Assembly (NCBI GenBank): GCA_008360975.2 | Contig: CM039211.1 | Span: 47,366,077 to 47,430,076, forward strand | DNA from: Lichenostomus cassidix | Lineage: Eukaryota > Chordata > Aves > Passeriformes > Meliphagidae | Reading direction: 5' to 3' | DNA length: 64,000 bases | In this document: piece by piece, positions 23,401 to 52,949 of the stretch | Numbering within the stretch: position 1 is the stretch's first letter | Layout: every line of letters begins with the position of its first letter | The notes under the pieces: generated by a model | Database searches by the model: none | The model's input: only the letters and a program-made list of their open reading frames with translations | Told to the model about the DNA's origin: nothing | Program-made: the position numbers and the translations under genes

Positions 23401-23739
23401 TGTAATCAGACTAATATGTTGAAGATAGGAAGTATTTTAACTTACAGGACAAAGAGCTGCAGGATTAAGTTTGTTGCATAGATACTGTCTGTAGAAAAGT
23501 GCATCTGAATTTATCTCATGTTGAAAAGTCATGAACAATTATAAAGACTGGTGTTTTTCTTTTCTCACTTTCAGGCCCCAGAAAAGCATTCTGATGGAAT
23601 AGTCTCCCTCGCCATAGCAGCACATTACTTTTTTGGGGAAGATCAAAAGTCACCTCAACTCTATGCCTTACTGGAGAGGCTTCCAAATTGGACGTTTTCT
23701 TCTGGCTGGTCCTGTACTTACGATCTTTTTATCTTTTAA
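5186..23739 (+). CDS. ERMP1: ERMP1, endoplasmic reticulum metallopeptidase 1 (15 coding exons, complete)
   Basis: Joined exons: 5186-5463, 6067-6368, 10120-10247, 10569-10674, 11549-11695, 13475-13567, 14226-14438, 15500-15720, 18499-18673, 19213-19403, 20061-20213, 20731-20933, 21640-21755, 22274-22437, 23575-23739. They total 2655 nt, exactly 884 codons plus TAA, and every intron is GT-AG. The protein is close to human ERMP1 (904 aa as recalled). It has one N-terminal membrane segment (about 54-70), a luminal M28 peptidase domain (about 93-350), several hydrophobic segments (about 370-670) and a C-terminal luminal part. Expected zinc/catalytic residues are all seen: His185 in CHFD, the SDD pair 197-198, the EE pair 231-232, Glu258 in NLEAAG and His334 in YHTKYD. 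The family is an ER-resident zinc peptidase; rat Felix-ina is needed for ovarian follicle organisation. The ATG at 5186 has G at -3 and +4 and an in-frame TGA at 5120 upstream. Frame and all junctions agree; the exact TSS is unknown. Confidence 0.97.
6067..6368 (+). CDS. ERMP1: ERMP1 coding exon 2
   Basis: Residues 93-193 and one base of Gly194. This is the start of the M28 peptidase domain. It contains the conserved IGPRTVGSP segment, the near-invariant [18 protein letters not shown] block, and CHFDSV with the first zinc ligand His185. Acceptor TTTCAG, donor CCGG/GTAGGT. Confidence 0.97.
7324..7594 (+). mobile_element. Solo LTR, ERV1-like
   Basis: The 271-bp segment starts TGTAAAC and ends CCAGCA, flanked on both sides by TTTT (7320-7323 and 7595-7598), a 4-bp target duplication as expected for ERV1 insertions. 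A TATA-like CATAAAATTGTATA is at about 7452-7465, the signal ATTAAA at about 7533-7538, then an R/U5-like tail (CTGCGGAGTCTGCGTCTCG). No coding sequence. The duplication is low-complexity, so it is suggestive rather than proof; the family is not named. Confidence 0.55.
8416..8476. other. Two adjacent perfect hairpins
   Basis: Arms ATCAGCATGA (8416-8425) and TCATGCTGAT (8434-8443) pair perfectly across 8 bases. Six bases further, AATATATTACT (8450-8460) pairs perfectly with AGTAATATATT (8466-8476) across 5 bases. Both lie in ERMP1 intron 2. Function unknown. Confidence 0.9.
9017..9080 (+). repeat. Possible CR1 3'-terminal relic
   Basis: ATTCCCTTCCAACTC followed by imperfect ATTCTGTG-type units resembles the 3' terminus of CR1, which ends in short direct repeats. 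Only about 60 bases are recognisable. Confidence 0.35.
10120..10247 (+). CDS. ERMP1: ERMP1 coding exon 3
   Basis: Residues 194-236. Carries the SDDAVS metal-bridging aspartate region (197-198) and NGAEEN with the catalytic and zinc-binding glutamates (231-232). Acceptor TTTTAAG, donor GCAG/GTGAGA. Confidence 0.97.
10569..10674 (+). CDS. ERMP1: ERMP1 coding exon 4
   Basis: Residues 237-271 and one base of Gly272. Contains [18 protein letters not shown], with Glu258 at a zinc-ligand position. Acceptor ATCAAG, donor ACAG/GTATGA. Confidence 0.97.
11549..11695 (+). CDS. ERMP1: ERMP1 coding exon 5
   Basis: Residues 272-320 and one base of Gly321. Reads [10 protein letters not shown] through [12 protein letters not shown], strongly conserved with mammalian ERMP1. 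Acceptor GTTAG, donor CCAG/GTATGT. Confidence 0.97.
12105..12290 (+). repeat. G/T-only low-complexity tract
   Basis: Nearly pure G and T made of GTT, GGTT and GTTT units, in ERMP1 intron 5. Open frames across it (Cys/Phe/Gly-rich) are composition artefacts. Confidence 0.85.
12645..12775 (-). repeat. A/C-only low-complexity tract
   Basis: Nearly pure A and C (CAAA, CCAAA, CAACAA units) in ERMP1 intron 5. On the minus strand it has the same composition as the G/T tract about 350 bases upstream, so the two are inverted relative to each other. Confidence 0.85.
13475..13567 (+). CDS. ERMP1: ERMP1 coding exon 6
   Basis: Residues 321-351 and one base of Gly352. Contains [19 protein letters not shown], which supplies the last zinc-site residue His334. 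Acceptor TTTTTGTAG, donor GCAG/GTTGGT. Confidence 0.97.
14226..14438 (+). CDS. ERMP1: ERMP1 coding exon 7
   Basis: Residues 352-422 and one base of Ala423. The peptidase domain ends here and the hydrophobic region begins ([19 protein letters not shown], then [13 protein letters not shown]). Acceptor AATAG, donor AGAG/GTAAGT. Confidence 0.96.
15070..15218 (+). repeat. G/T-rich tract with G-quadruplex motif
   Basis: Located in ERMP1 intron 7, about 280 bases before exon 8. At 15086-15112 it reads four G-runs of 4, 7, 6 and 3 separated by T5, T and T, a textbook quadruplex pattern on the transcribed RNA's strand. The remainder is GTT/GGTT-like. Confidence 0.85.
15500..15720 (+). CDS. ERMP1: ERMP1 coding exon 8
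   Basis: Residues 423-496. Membrane-rich: one span around [22 protein letters not shown], then the conserved [19 protein letters not shown] stretch. Acceptor TTCATAG, donor CAAG/GTAGGC, phase 0. Confidence 0.96.
15721..18498 (+). other. ERMP1: ERMP1 intron 8
   Basis: A 2.8-kb intron. Apart from the CR1 copy it is AT-rich with T-runs and no recognised gene or RNA. Confidence 0.8.
15955..16706 (+). mobile_element. CR1 LINE, 5'-truncated copy in ERMP1 intron 8
   Basis: A decayed reverse-transcriptase C-terminus reads [30 protein letters not shown] and [15 protein letters not shown]. It is followed by the CR1 3' end with GGAGGTATTT, GATGTGGCAC, TTGGCAGTGCCAGG and TTTTCCAACCTAAACAATT. The open frame 15986-16438 is part of the element, not a host gene. 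It lies in the same orientation as ERMP1. The reading frame drifts after about 16340, showing the copy is dead. Confidence 0.93.
18499..18673 (+). CDS. ERMP1: ERMP1 coding exon 9
   Basis: Residues 497-554 and one base of Gly555. Reads [16 protein letters not shown] and then two hydrophobic stretches, including [19 protein letters not shown]. Acceptor TTACAG, donor AAAG/GTACGA. Confidence 0.96.
19213..19403 (+). CDS. ERMP1: ERMP1 coding exon 10
   Basis: Residues 555-618. Two hydrophobic helices flank the conserved [17 protein letters not shown] loop. Acceptor TTATAG, donor TTTT/GTAAGT, phase 0. Confidence 0.96.
20061..20213 (+). CDS. ERMP1: ERMP1 coding exon 11
   Basis: Residues 619-669. Holds the last predicted membrane span, followed by [20 protein letters not shown], which leads into the C-terminal luminal part. 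Acceptor CTCTAG, donor TCAG/GTAAGA. Confidence 0.96.
20731..20933 (+). CDS. ERMP1: ERMP1 coding exon 12
   Basis: Residues 670-736 and two bases of Arg737. Contains [20 protein letters not shown] and a cysteine pair around the [12 protein letters not shown] segment. Acceptor TTCTAG; the donor CCG/GTTGGT is weaker than its neighbours. Confidence 0.95.
21640..21755 (+). CDS. ERMP1: ERMP1 coding exon 13
   Basis: Residues 737-775 and one base of Gly776. Begins with [15 protein letters not shown], matching the human C-terminal luminal region. Acceptor TCCACAG, donor TCTG/GTGAGT. Confidence 0.95.
22274..22437 (+). CDS. ERMP1: ERMP1 coding exon 14
   Basis: Residues 776-830. Reads [20 protein letters not shown] and then [15 protein letters not shown]. 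It is clearly more GC-rich than the flanking exons. An antisense open frame at 22090-22494 is only a shadow of this exon. Acceptor CCGCAG, donor GACG/GTGAGT. Confidence 0.95.
23575..23739 (+). CDS. ERMP1: ERMP1 coding exon 15 (terminal)
   Basis: Residues 831-884 and TAA. Contains [20 protein letters not shown] and ends in [12 protein letters not shown], the same end as mammalian ERMP1 apart from conservative changes. Acceptor TTTCAG. Confidence 0.97.
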   Translation, partial: APEKHSDGIVSLAIAAHYFFGEDQKSPQLYALLERLPNWTFSSGWSCTYDLFIF

Positions 23740-24027
23740 TTTTTACAATAATGCTGCAGGGCTAATAGGGTTGTCTCTGATGGGGAATGCTCTTGTGGCA
23801 AGCACTTTCTAACAAGATGCCAGAGACTTCAGCAAGAATTAAAAATACTTCAGCGAATGGTGTTTCTTTGGCAGTTTGACTATTTAAAGACTACTGCTAT
23901 CTTGGGGATATGATGATACTTTTCTGTCAAAGTGAATGCAGTTCACCTTGGCTCTTCCACTGAAGTGGCAGTTTGGCTAGTTGGTTTCTTAAAATGAAAA
24001 CTGCACTTGACGAGGTAATAGTTGTAT

Positions 24028-24033
24028 AATAAA
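24028..24033 (+). other. ERMP1: Candidate proximal ERMP1 poly(A) signal
   Basis: AATAAA 289 bases after the stop codon. Confidence 0.45.
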
Positions 24034-25766
24034 AGGTGGCAATTGTAATAGAAGGGATTCATGGAATTATTTTGATACTATGTAAAATACAGCCGTACTT
24101 CACAGATATGTGGAGTATTACCCACCAATCTGATCCGTCCTATTCAAGGCAGGTCTTCAGCTAAAAGATGTTTGTTCCTGTGGGAGCAGGGCAGAGGTGG
24201 CAAAGTCCTAAGCATTACTTTTGTAACTGGATGAAGTCACTGAAAGCTGTGGCGCTCGTGTAGGTTGCATTGAGTCCTTGGCAAATGCACAATGCAGAGA
24301 AATCCATGTTATGATGGAATGTGGTAATTGTTTATAAAAATTGTATGTTTCTGTTAAAAAACGTAGTTCTACCCCTTTTCCTGTCTCTTTGGTGTTACAG
24401 CATGAGTGGCTAAGTTCGACCTAATTACCATCTTGTGTTTTTGTTCCTGTTGGGATCTTTCAGTATCAGCACATGAGCATGTGACTTGCTCTCTCATATG
24501 TAAGAGTGCTAACTCCCCACTTCTTTACATGGATGTCTTAAAATTAATCTACGCTAAATTTTAAGGTACCTTCCAATTTATTAGAATTGGCTAATTTTGG
24601 TATCTCCTCTGGAGAGACTTTTGGTAGTGTGACAGTATTGCACTTGCTAATACATTTAACTATTTCTTAAAATAAGGTTTGCTTTCCATAAGGAAAAATA
24701 CCTAAAAGAGTAATCTTAAAAAGATGTCTAATATCTCTGGATTGCTCTTATTTTCACAGGATGGATTTTGTAAATGACTGTGTGTTTTAGAGTATCTTCC
24801 AATTTTAACTGACAAGCTTTAAAATCAGAAGCTACTGACCTCTTTTTTTTATACTTAACAGGTTTCTGAGGTTTTTTAGTGCAGTGGTTGATATTGAGGA
24901 GTAATTTCTGAAGTACACAGAACTCAATATATCTGGAGAAACTTCATGTTTCTTTCCAAATTACATATAAAACATTTGGCTATATCAGTAGCATGCTACA
25001 AATTTTAGTGGTTTTTTTCACCTCAAGAGTATTGCCTAATGTCATGCAAAGCAGATTTTGTGCAGGTATCATCATTTCGAGTAGAAACGTGCTAGTACTG
25101 GTAAGTTTGCAGAGCACATGAAAGAAAATTGTGACAATTAATTTGTGTGAGCTGTGATTGATAACAACTCTCCAGTCAGGTATTTTTCCTTCAGATTGTT
25201 CTGTAATTGTGTGTGATAGTGGAAAGAACCAGTGTCATTGGTTGCAAGGGACATTCACAAAGATTGTCAACTCTCACATGGACTAGGGTCAGGGGTTTAA
25301 TTACTGTAATCATAATGAACTGGCCATCAGTATCTTAAAACCAGTGGGTTTATACATTAATGTGCATTAATAATCACTCAATTGATTGTATCTGATTTGA
25401 AATGACAATCCCTATGTTACTTAAAAGTGCTATTAGTGATTTGATTATTAGTTATATACTAAAACTCCTGTGTCTTGAATCTCAACAAATGTCTTGTACT
25501 GTACTCTAGCTGATGCACAGCTAGTTAACTAAAGCTGCACTGATATTTACCATCTTCCTCAGTTTTGATTTTTGTATTTTGCCTCTGATTTAAAGCTTTG
25601 AAAGTGCTGTGTGAAGAATTCATACTGGGAGCCAAAAATATAAAAATGCCTGTTGGCAATTTCTGAAACTTCAGTGAAGCAATAACTTCTGCTATCTCAG
25701 GATTTAATCCGTATTAAATAATTAAATTATGAGCTATGTCTTGTTTGTTGCAAGTTTGTCTTTGTA

Positions 25767-25772
25767 AATAAA
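25767..25772 (+). other. ERMP1: Candidate distal ERMP1 poly(A) signal
   Basis: AATAAA within TTTGTAAATAAAAGC, followed by T- and GT-rich sequence suited to a downstream element. It looks the better of the two candidates. Confidence 0.5.
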
Positions 25773-27512
25773 AGCAAAACTTGATTGGTGAAACTTGATT
25801 TTTAGCATGATTAAAGGCATATTTGAGTTGTTCTTATTCATTGCTGTATGTTTTATTTGAGCTTAGGGTAGAAATACTGCCAAGAGGTGCTGGGTTAGAC
25901 ATGTGTGGTGTTAGAGATGTGTGGAAGCTTGGCCAAAGAACATAAAAATCACCTCAATTGAGAAAGTTAAAATGGGAGTCCTGGCTGGTTTCCTGGAGAG
26001 GAAGGTGGCTTTTGAAATAAGATGTGATACCGAGGAGTCACTGGTAACCAAACTAAGTATTCTTTGCAAAATCGATGGTGAAGACCAGACTTCTTGTTGA
26101 TCACAGACAAAAACACAGGATGGAAAAACTGCTGTTTGTGTCCATCTGCTTCCCCATTCAAGTACAAGCAGATCAGTCTTCTACTGTGTTATTGTTTCTC
26201 ATTAAAAAGCATTGTGTGTCTTACTCTGTAAAGTGTATAAAATGCAAGCAGCAGGTAACTTTAAGGATAGAAGGGCATAGAGTAGAAAAATTATTCTTAG
26301 TGGAAGTAGTAAACAGTTGATTAGAATTACACTATGCTCATCTGAAACAACTTTCATCCACAGCATTTTCTAAATTACTTTTCTTTTCTGTTCTTCCCTG
26401 CTCTTGATGGCTTTGAGAATCTACTGTGTTCTCTGTCAAAATACGTATTCCTGAAGCTCTCTGAGCACTAAGCATTTTCCCAGTTTAAGCAAAGGAGGCC
26501 TCTACATGTTGTGGTTATACAACCTAGTGCATCACTAAAGTGTGTTACCATACCTTCAAGACTGCCTATCAAGTAACATATGCATTTTAAGAAAGAAAGT
26601 GTTGGCATAGGTGCAATGAACAGGAAAATTTCAGCTTTCATAAGGAAAGGAAAGTCACATGTCATCATATGACAGGCTGTTGAGCTGAGGGGGGCTGTTC
26701 TGTGTTAGTAAGACCTGTCTGTAATGTCTGTCAATCTAGGGTGGATTGCAGTCTTCCTGGAAAAACACTAATCAAATAGACAAGATCTAACAAGTCTGTA
26801 CAGAGCTAGTTGTAGCATATGGGACATAGGTGAAGAACAGTTTGTCTGCATGGCAAAGCTGTTCTATACTTTCCTCCCTTGAGAGCTAAACTTAATCTGA
26901 CTTTTGAGAATTATCTGGAAGAGGCCTGCAGGATGACCCATCTTAGAACTTGGTATGTGGTCTTGGTGGAGAATGGTAATAAGACATGCAAGATCAGTAA
27001 ACCTATGTTCTGTCCTTAGTGTCAATTCATGTAACTGTGGCTTCCATTTTGAAGACAGAACATGCATTCACAACCGTCATGAAAATCCCTTCCAGTCTTG
27101 GAGGATAAATTGATGCTAAAAATTAGCCAGGCTCCCCTATTCATGGCAAAAGAGCCTGCAACACTTTGTGTTTCTGTCAAAGCTGTTGGGTGCACCTTGA
27201 GAACTCGCTAAGCACAGAAAGTACAAGCCATTTTAGGGAGATCTAGACACTACTGTCTGTATTTCAAGCAGGATGTCAAGCATCACTGGCCCTAAGTAAA
27301 CATTTTTTTTGAAAATTCCATTTCAGAAAGCTGAGTCACTCTAAAAAACTAGCAGTAATTCATCTACAAAGGAACAGTTCTTTCAATCTGTTCTGAGACT
27401 GGAACAAATACAAGCTTCAAAGCCAGTAAGTATACAGGTGAATTTAAGTAACCATCTTCAACAGCTGTCCCTGCAGTTTATTTGGGGATGTTTTTATCAG
27501 AGAAGTAGGTAG

Positions 27513-27624
27513 TGGTTTGTTTTGTTTGGTGATTTTGGTTTTTTGGTTTGTTTTTTCATATCATTTGGGGTTTATTTGTTATTGTTGTTATATTGTGTTT
27601 GTTGGGAGGTTTTTGGGGCGTTGG
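27513..27624 (+). repeat. G/T-rich low-complexity tract
   Basis: GGTTTGTTTTGTTTGGT-type sequence with later GTTGTT and GGGG runs, in intergenic DNA. Same style as tracts in ERMP1 introns 5 and 7. Confidence 0.75.
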
Positions 27625-28579
27625 AATCCTTTGGATAGGAAAGAGTAATTTGAAAAAAGTTAGGAGAGAGTAGTTAGATGCCTTGTGTCTGCTGTGTAGC
27701 TAAGCTTCAGGCTCCAGCTGTGGATTCATAGTCTTCCCTCAGTGCTCTCTCAGTAAGTAAGCCCAAGAAGTTTCTGAGGCCACATGATAAATAAAACACT
27801 CAAGTTTGTATCTCTTTTCTGTGCTTAAACGCAGGGATGACTTACGCCACTCATCCTCCACTTACATTGCTGTCACTGCCTGCTAGACAGTCTTCAGGTC
27901 TAGGATAGGAAACTAAGCTGAGACAGTAAGTGGCGTCTGTAGCTTTTATTTTCCCCCTTACTTGGGGGCTCTCCTTCCTTCTGTTGCAGCCAGCTTACCC
28001 TCAGCAAGTTACCCATCATCTTTTATAATATCATTATAGCCACAGACAACTTCTCCCATCAGTTTACAATGAAAAGGACCTCCTTTGTACAGGTTCTGGC
28101 TAGATTATGAATTCAGGTATTCCTGCTTACTTAACAGTGAGTCTCTACCTTGCAGCTTACAGACACTTCCACTCTGAAACCATCTGAACTGGTATCTTTG
28201 GACTAAAACACACTGAGGAAAAACTAGCTTAACTGGGTTGACAAAAGTGATTGTGAAAAATTATCTTCAGAAATGCAACTTCATTAAAGCAGTTTTTCAA
28301 GTGAAAGGAGCTGTTAAATTGGTAGCAAGGAATATACACTACTGCTGATTTTCTGAGGCAGTTTTGCACAGGATGAGAAACAGATCAAGAAAACTTGATA
28401 TGCATATTGTTGTGAAGGGAGAAATCTAACATCAGCCAGTTTTGTGTGAGAGATACACAAAGTGAGAAGTGTCAACATGTTGAAATTCCATAAAAATATG
28501 TTGATCCTCAACTGGTTAAGTGGCCCATTTTTCCTATCTTTAGTTTAATAGTGCAGATTTATTTGGTAAGTAAAGGTTT

Positions 28580-29273
28580 TGTGATGGGCTAACTCTGGCT
28601 GGCTGCTGGGTTACCCACCAAACTGCTCTCTGACACCCTGCCCTCAGCATACCAGGAGGAGAAAATAAGATTNNNNNNNNNNNNNNNNNNNNNNNNNNNN
28701 NNNNNNNNNNNNNNNNNNNNNNNNNNNNNNNNNNNNNNNNNNNNNNNNNNNNNNNNNNNNNNNNNNNNNNNNNNNNNNNNNNNNNNNNNNNNNNNNNNNN
28801 NNNNNNNNNNNNNNNNNNNNNNNNNNNNNNNNNNNNNNNNNNNNNNNNNNNNNNNNNNNNNNNNNNNNNNNNNNNNNNNNNNNNNNNNNNNNNNNNNNNN
28901 NNNNNNNNNNNNNNNNNNNNNNNNNNNNNNNNNNNNNNNNNNNNNNNNNNNNNNNNNNNNNNNNNNNNNNNNNNNNNNNNNNNNNNNNNNNNNNNNNNNN
29001 NNNNNNNNNNNNNNNNNNNNNNNNNNNNNNNNNNNNNNNNNNNNNNNNNNNNNNNNNNNNNNNNNNNNNNNNNNNNNNNNNNNNNNNNNNNNNNNNNNNN
29101 NNNNNNNNNNNNNNNNNNNNNNNNNNNNNNNNNNNNNNNNNNNNNNNNNNNNNNNNNNNNNNNNNNNNNNNNGCTGACAGGCTCCCGTGCCCATGGCAGG
29201 ACTGCTGGAACTGGCTCTGTCTGACACAGTACCCCTTGCTACCACACACTTGCCACCTACACCTCTTTTCACA
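28580..29273 (-). mobile_element. ERVL-type LTR interrupted by an assembly gap
   Basis: The left part (TGTGATGGGCTAACTCTGGC and on to 28672) resembles the reverse complement of the 3' end of the LTR at 62703-63731. The part after the gap, with CTACCACACACTTGCC, resembles the reverse complement of that LTR's 5' end. So a related LTR lies here on the minus strand with its middle missing. No flanking target duplication was recognised, and the right edge (29260-29273) is uncertain. Confidence 0.6.
28673..29172. other. Assembly gap (500 N)
   Basis: Exactly 500 unknown bases, probably a placeholder rather than a measured size. Open frames that run through it are artefacts. Confidence 0.99.
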
Positions 29274-31395
29274 GCAGCAGGTGGATGTAAGTTCAAAGAT
29301 GCACTAATAAAGTAAAGGTTTGATTCCTTCATCCTGTAAGAAACAAGCCACAGGAGTATAAAAAACAATCTTCATCAGGTGGTTTCTTTGAGAGCTTTGT
29401 CTTTCTAAGATGGCCTACCTGAATTGCTTGAAGTCAGAAATAGTTATTTTTCACAGGAGTAACTTCAAGTTGAATACATTTGTCTTTAATTACAAGTATA
29501 ACAGCAGTGAAATTAAAATACAAAATTAGCACATAAGATTTGCATAGAGATAATTACTATTAAAGAAGTAGAAACTTCTAAAATTCCACAACTAAAAAGA
29601 TTTACCTGCTAAACAACAGTAGCACAGTAGTAAGATATGAATATTAAGAATGTTAATGTATCAGTTAATGTATGGTTTTACTTGCACAGATCCAAAACCT
29701 GAACAGCAGAAAGCTGACCAGGATGGGCTTGGCTTACATCGTTACCACAGAACCACAGAAAAATATTAACTTGAAGCACAGTCTTTATTTCTTTTAACAC
29801 AGATTAAGCAGGTTTCTTTATCATAAAAAAAGCTTTAAGTATTATCCCCTTAAAATAATAATGAATCTTGACGTCAGGTCACAACAGGCTTGTAAGTATG
29901 ACAGACATTATCTGTAACCAGTAGCTACAATGCAGAATAAGCTTAATGCTGGGACTCAGACTGGGTTTCTTTCCTCTAACTTCAGTATCAGTTTCAACTC
30001 TTAAAATGAAGTTCAAGTTGCATTCATTAATAGCTCCAGCTTTCCAAGTAATACTCGCAATTATTGCACTTGTACTGGTTGTATTGGCTTAGTAAAGCCA
30101 TTCTAAAGCAACAATTTCATATTTGTACATTTTAAAGCACTTGATCTTATCTACAAAGGAAATAAAGATGACAAAACCACAATTTATTTAAAACTTAATT
30201 GTGAATAGTCATAATTTTCAGAGTTTAAATGGATGTGCATTTAGTAACTACACTAGAAAAGCAACAAATGCTGTAACCACCCTATGATGACTAGTTTGGT
30301 CCATGTCAGTAATCAAGTGATGTTATAAAAAATAAACTAGTTTATTGTGTATAAAATGAGTAATGTTGCATTTTTGTTCAGATTGCACAGTACAAACAAG
30401 CTAATATCTAAATTAATACTGTTACAGGTAGTTATTACACAGGGACAGCAGCTAGAAAAAATAAGTACCTCAAAGCAACAGACTTCTGCAGCCAGCTTTC
30501 CATAACATCATATGAAAGTTAAATATGTCTTAGTTAGAAGTATGCGTATTATAAAATGTTTGAAAAATGTTTAGGTATGAGCTGTTAAACTAGTTTTCCA
30601 TAGCAAGAGTATATGATGATTATTTATTTACATTTTTAAAAATCCATTTTTCAGAAAAGAATTTACAATGAAATAAATAACCTTCAGCAGTCCCTTAACC
30701 CAACCACAAGATCTGTTAAGTGGCAGTAAAAAAACAGGTAAGCCACCTTGTGTCGATGTTAGGTCAGTAAAGTATGCCTCATCCAGAAAGAAGTGCAACT
30801 CTGCTTTAACTTTACTACTCATCTAGAAACATGCAAATACATATAGGTACCTCCAAATATGGTACAGTCTTGAGTATTTGTACAAGATTATTCACAAAAA
30901 CATACAATATATTTTACAGTCCTTTAATACAAAATATCGGTATCAAACCAATCTGAACTGCATTGATCAGACACTTAGTAGGCAAGCAAGCTGCAAAGAA
31001 AACAGTTTTTTATATTTAATCCCCTCTTCGCCTTTTAAACTTAAGCAAGATATAAGTAGTTTCTTCAGAACGTGTTGGTGATGTAAAGGTACTGATGAAC
31101 ATTGGCTGAATCTGTCTCCATGTGTGTTCACTGTCTCTCCAACACTATTTAAAGTATCAAAATGTAAAGCTGCAGTCTGACGATTGCATCAAAAAAGAAT
31201 CTTACCTCCTTTTGAAATTATTAGATGATACTGATGTGTTTAGTTATCCCCACTAAAAATTTAAAAGACTGAAATATTAAAAAACCAAAACAAACAAAAT
31301 TAAAAAAAGGGTTCAAATGCAAAACACGGAAGCATATACAAGAGCTGGTTTGCTTCCTTTCACACCTGATGCTTGGGAAGTTGTTCACCTTCCAT
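29274..31395 (-). other. RIC1: RIC1 3' UTR and distal intergenic DNA
   Basis: AT-rich sequence after the RIC1 stop codon. The most convincing poly(A) signal on the minus strand is at 29784-29789, which would give a 3' UTR of about 1.6 kb; nearer AATAAA copies exist (for example at 30183-30188). No other gene seen. Confidence 0.65.
29784..29789 (-). other. RIC1: Candidate RIC1 poly(A) signal
   Basis: AATAAA on the minus strand (GAAATAAAGACTGTG), followed downstream by a T- and GT-rich run, TTTTTCTGTGGTTCTGTGG, as expected for a cleavage-stimulation element. Confidence 0.55.

Positions 31396-52949
<21,554 letters not shown>

Larger units (their letters stand above)
23740..28579 (+). other. ERMP1 3' UTR and intergenic DNA
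   Basis: Sequence follows the ERMP1 stop codon. AATAAA occurs at 24028-24033 and 25767-25772, so the 3' UTR is about 0.3 or 2.05 kb. Beyond about 25.8 kb there is AT-rich DNA with a G/T tract at 27513-27624 and no recognised gene. Confidence 0.7.

Noticed and set aside
28589..29368. 259-codon minus-strand open frame
   Set aside because: Mostly made of N bases in the assembly gap; flanks are LTR sequence.
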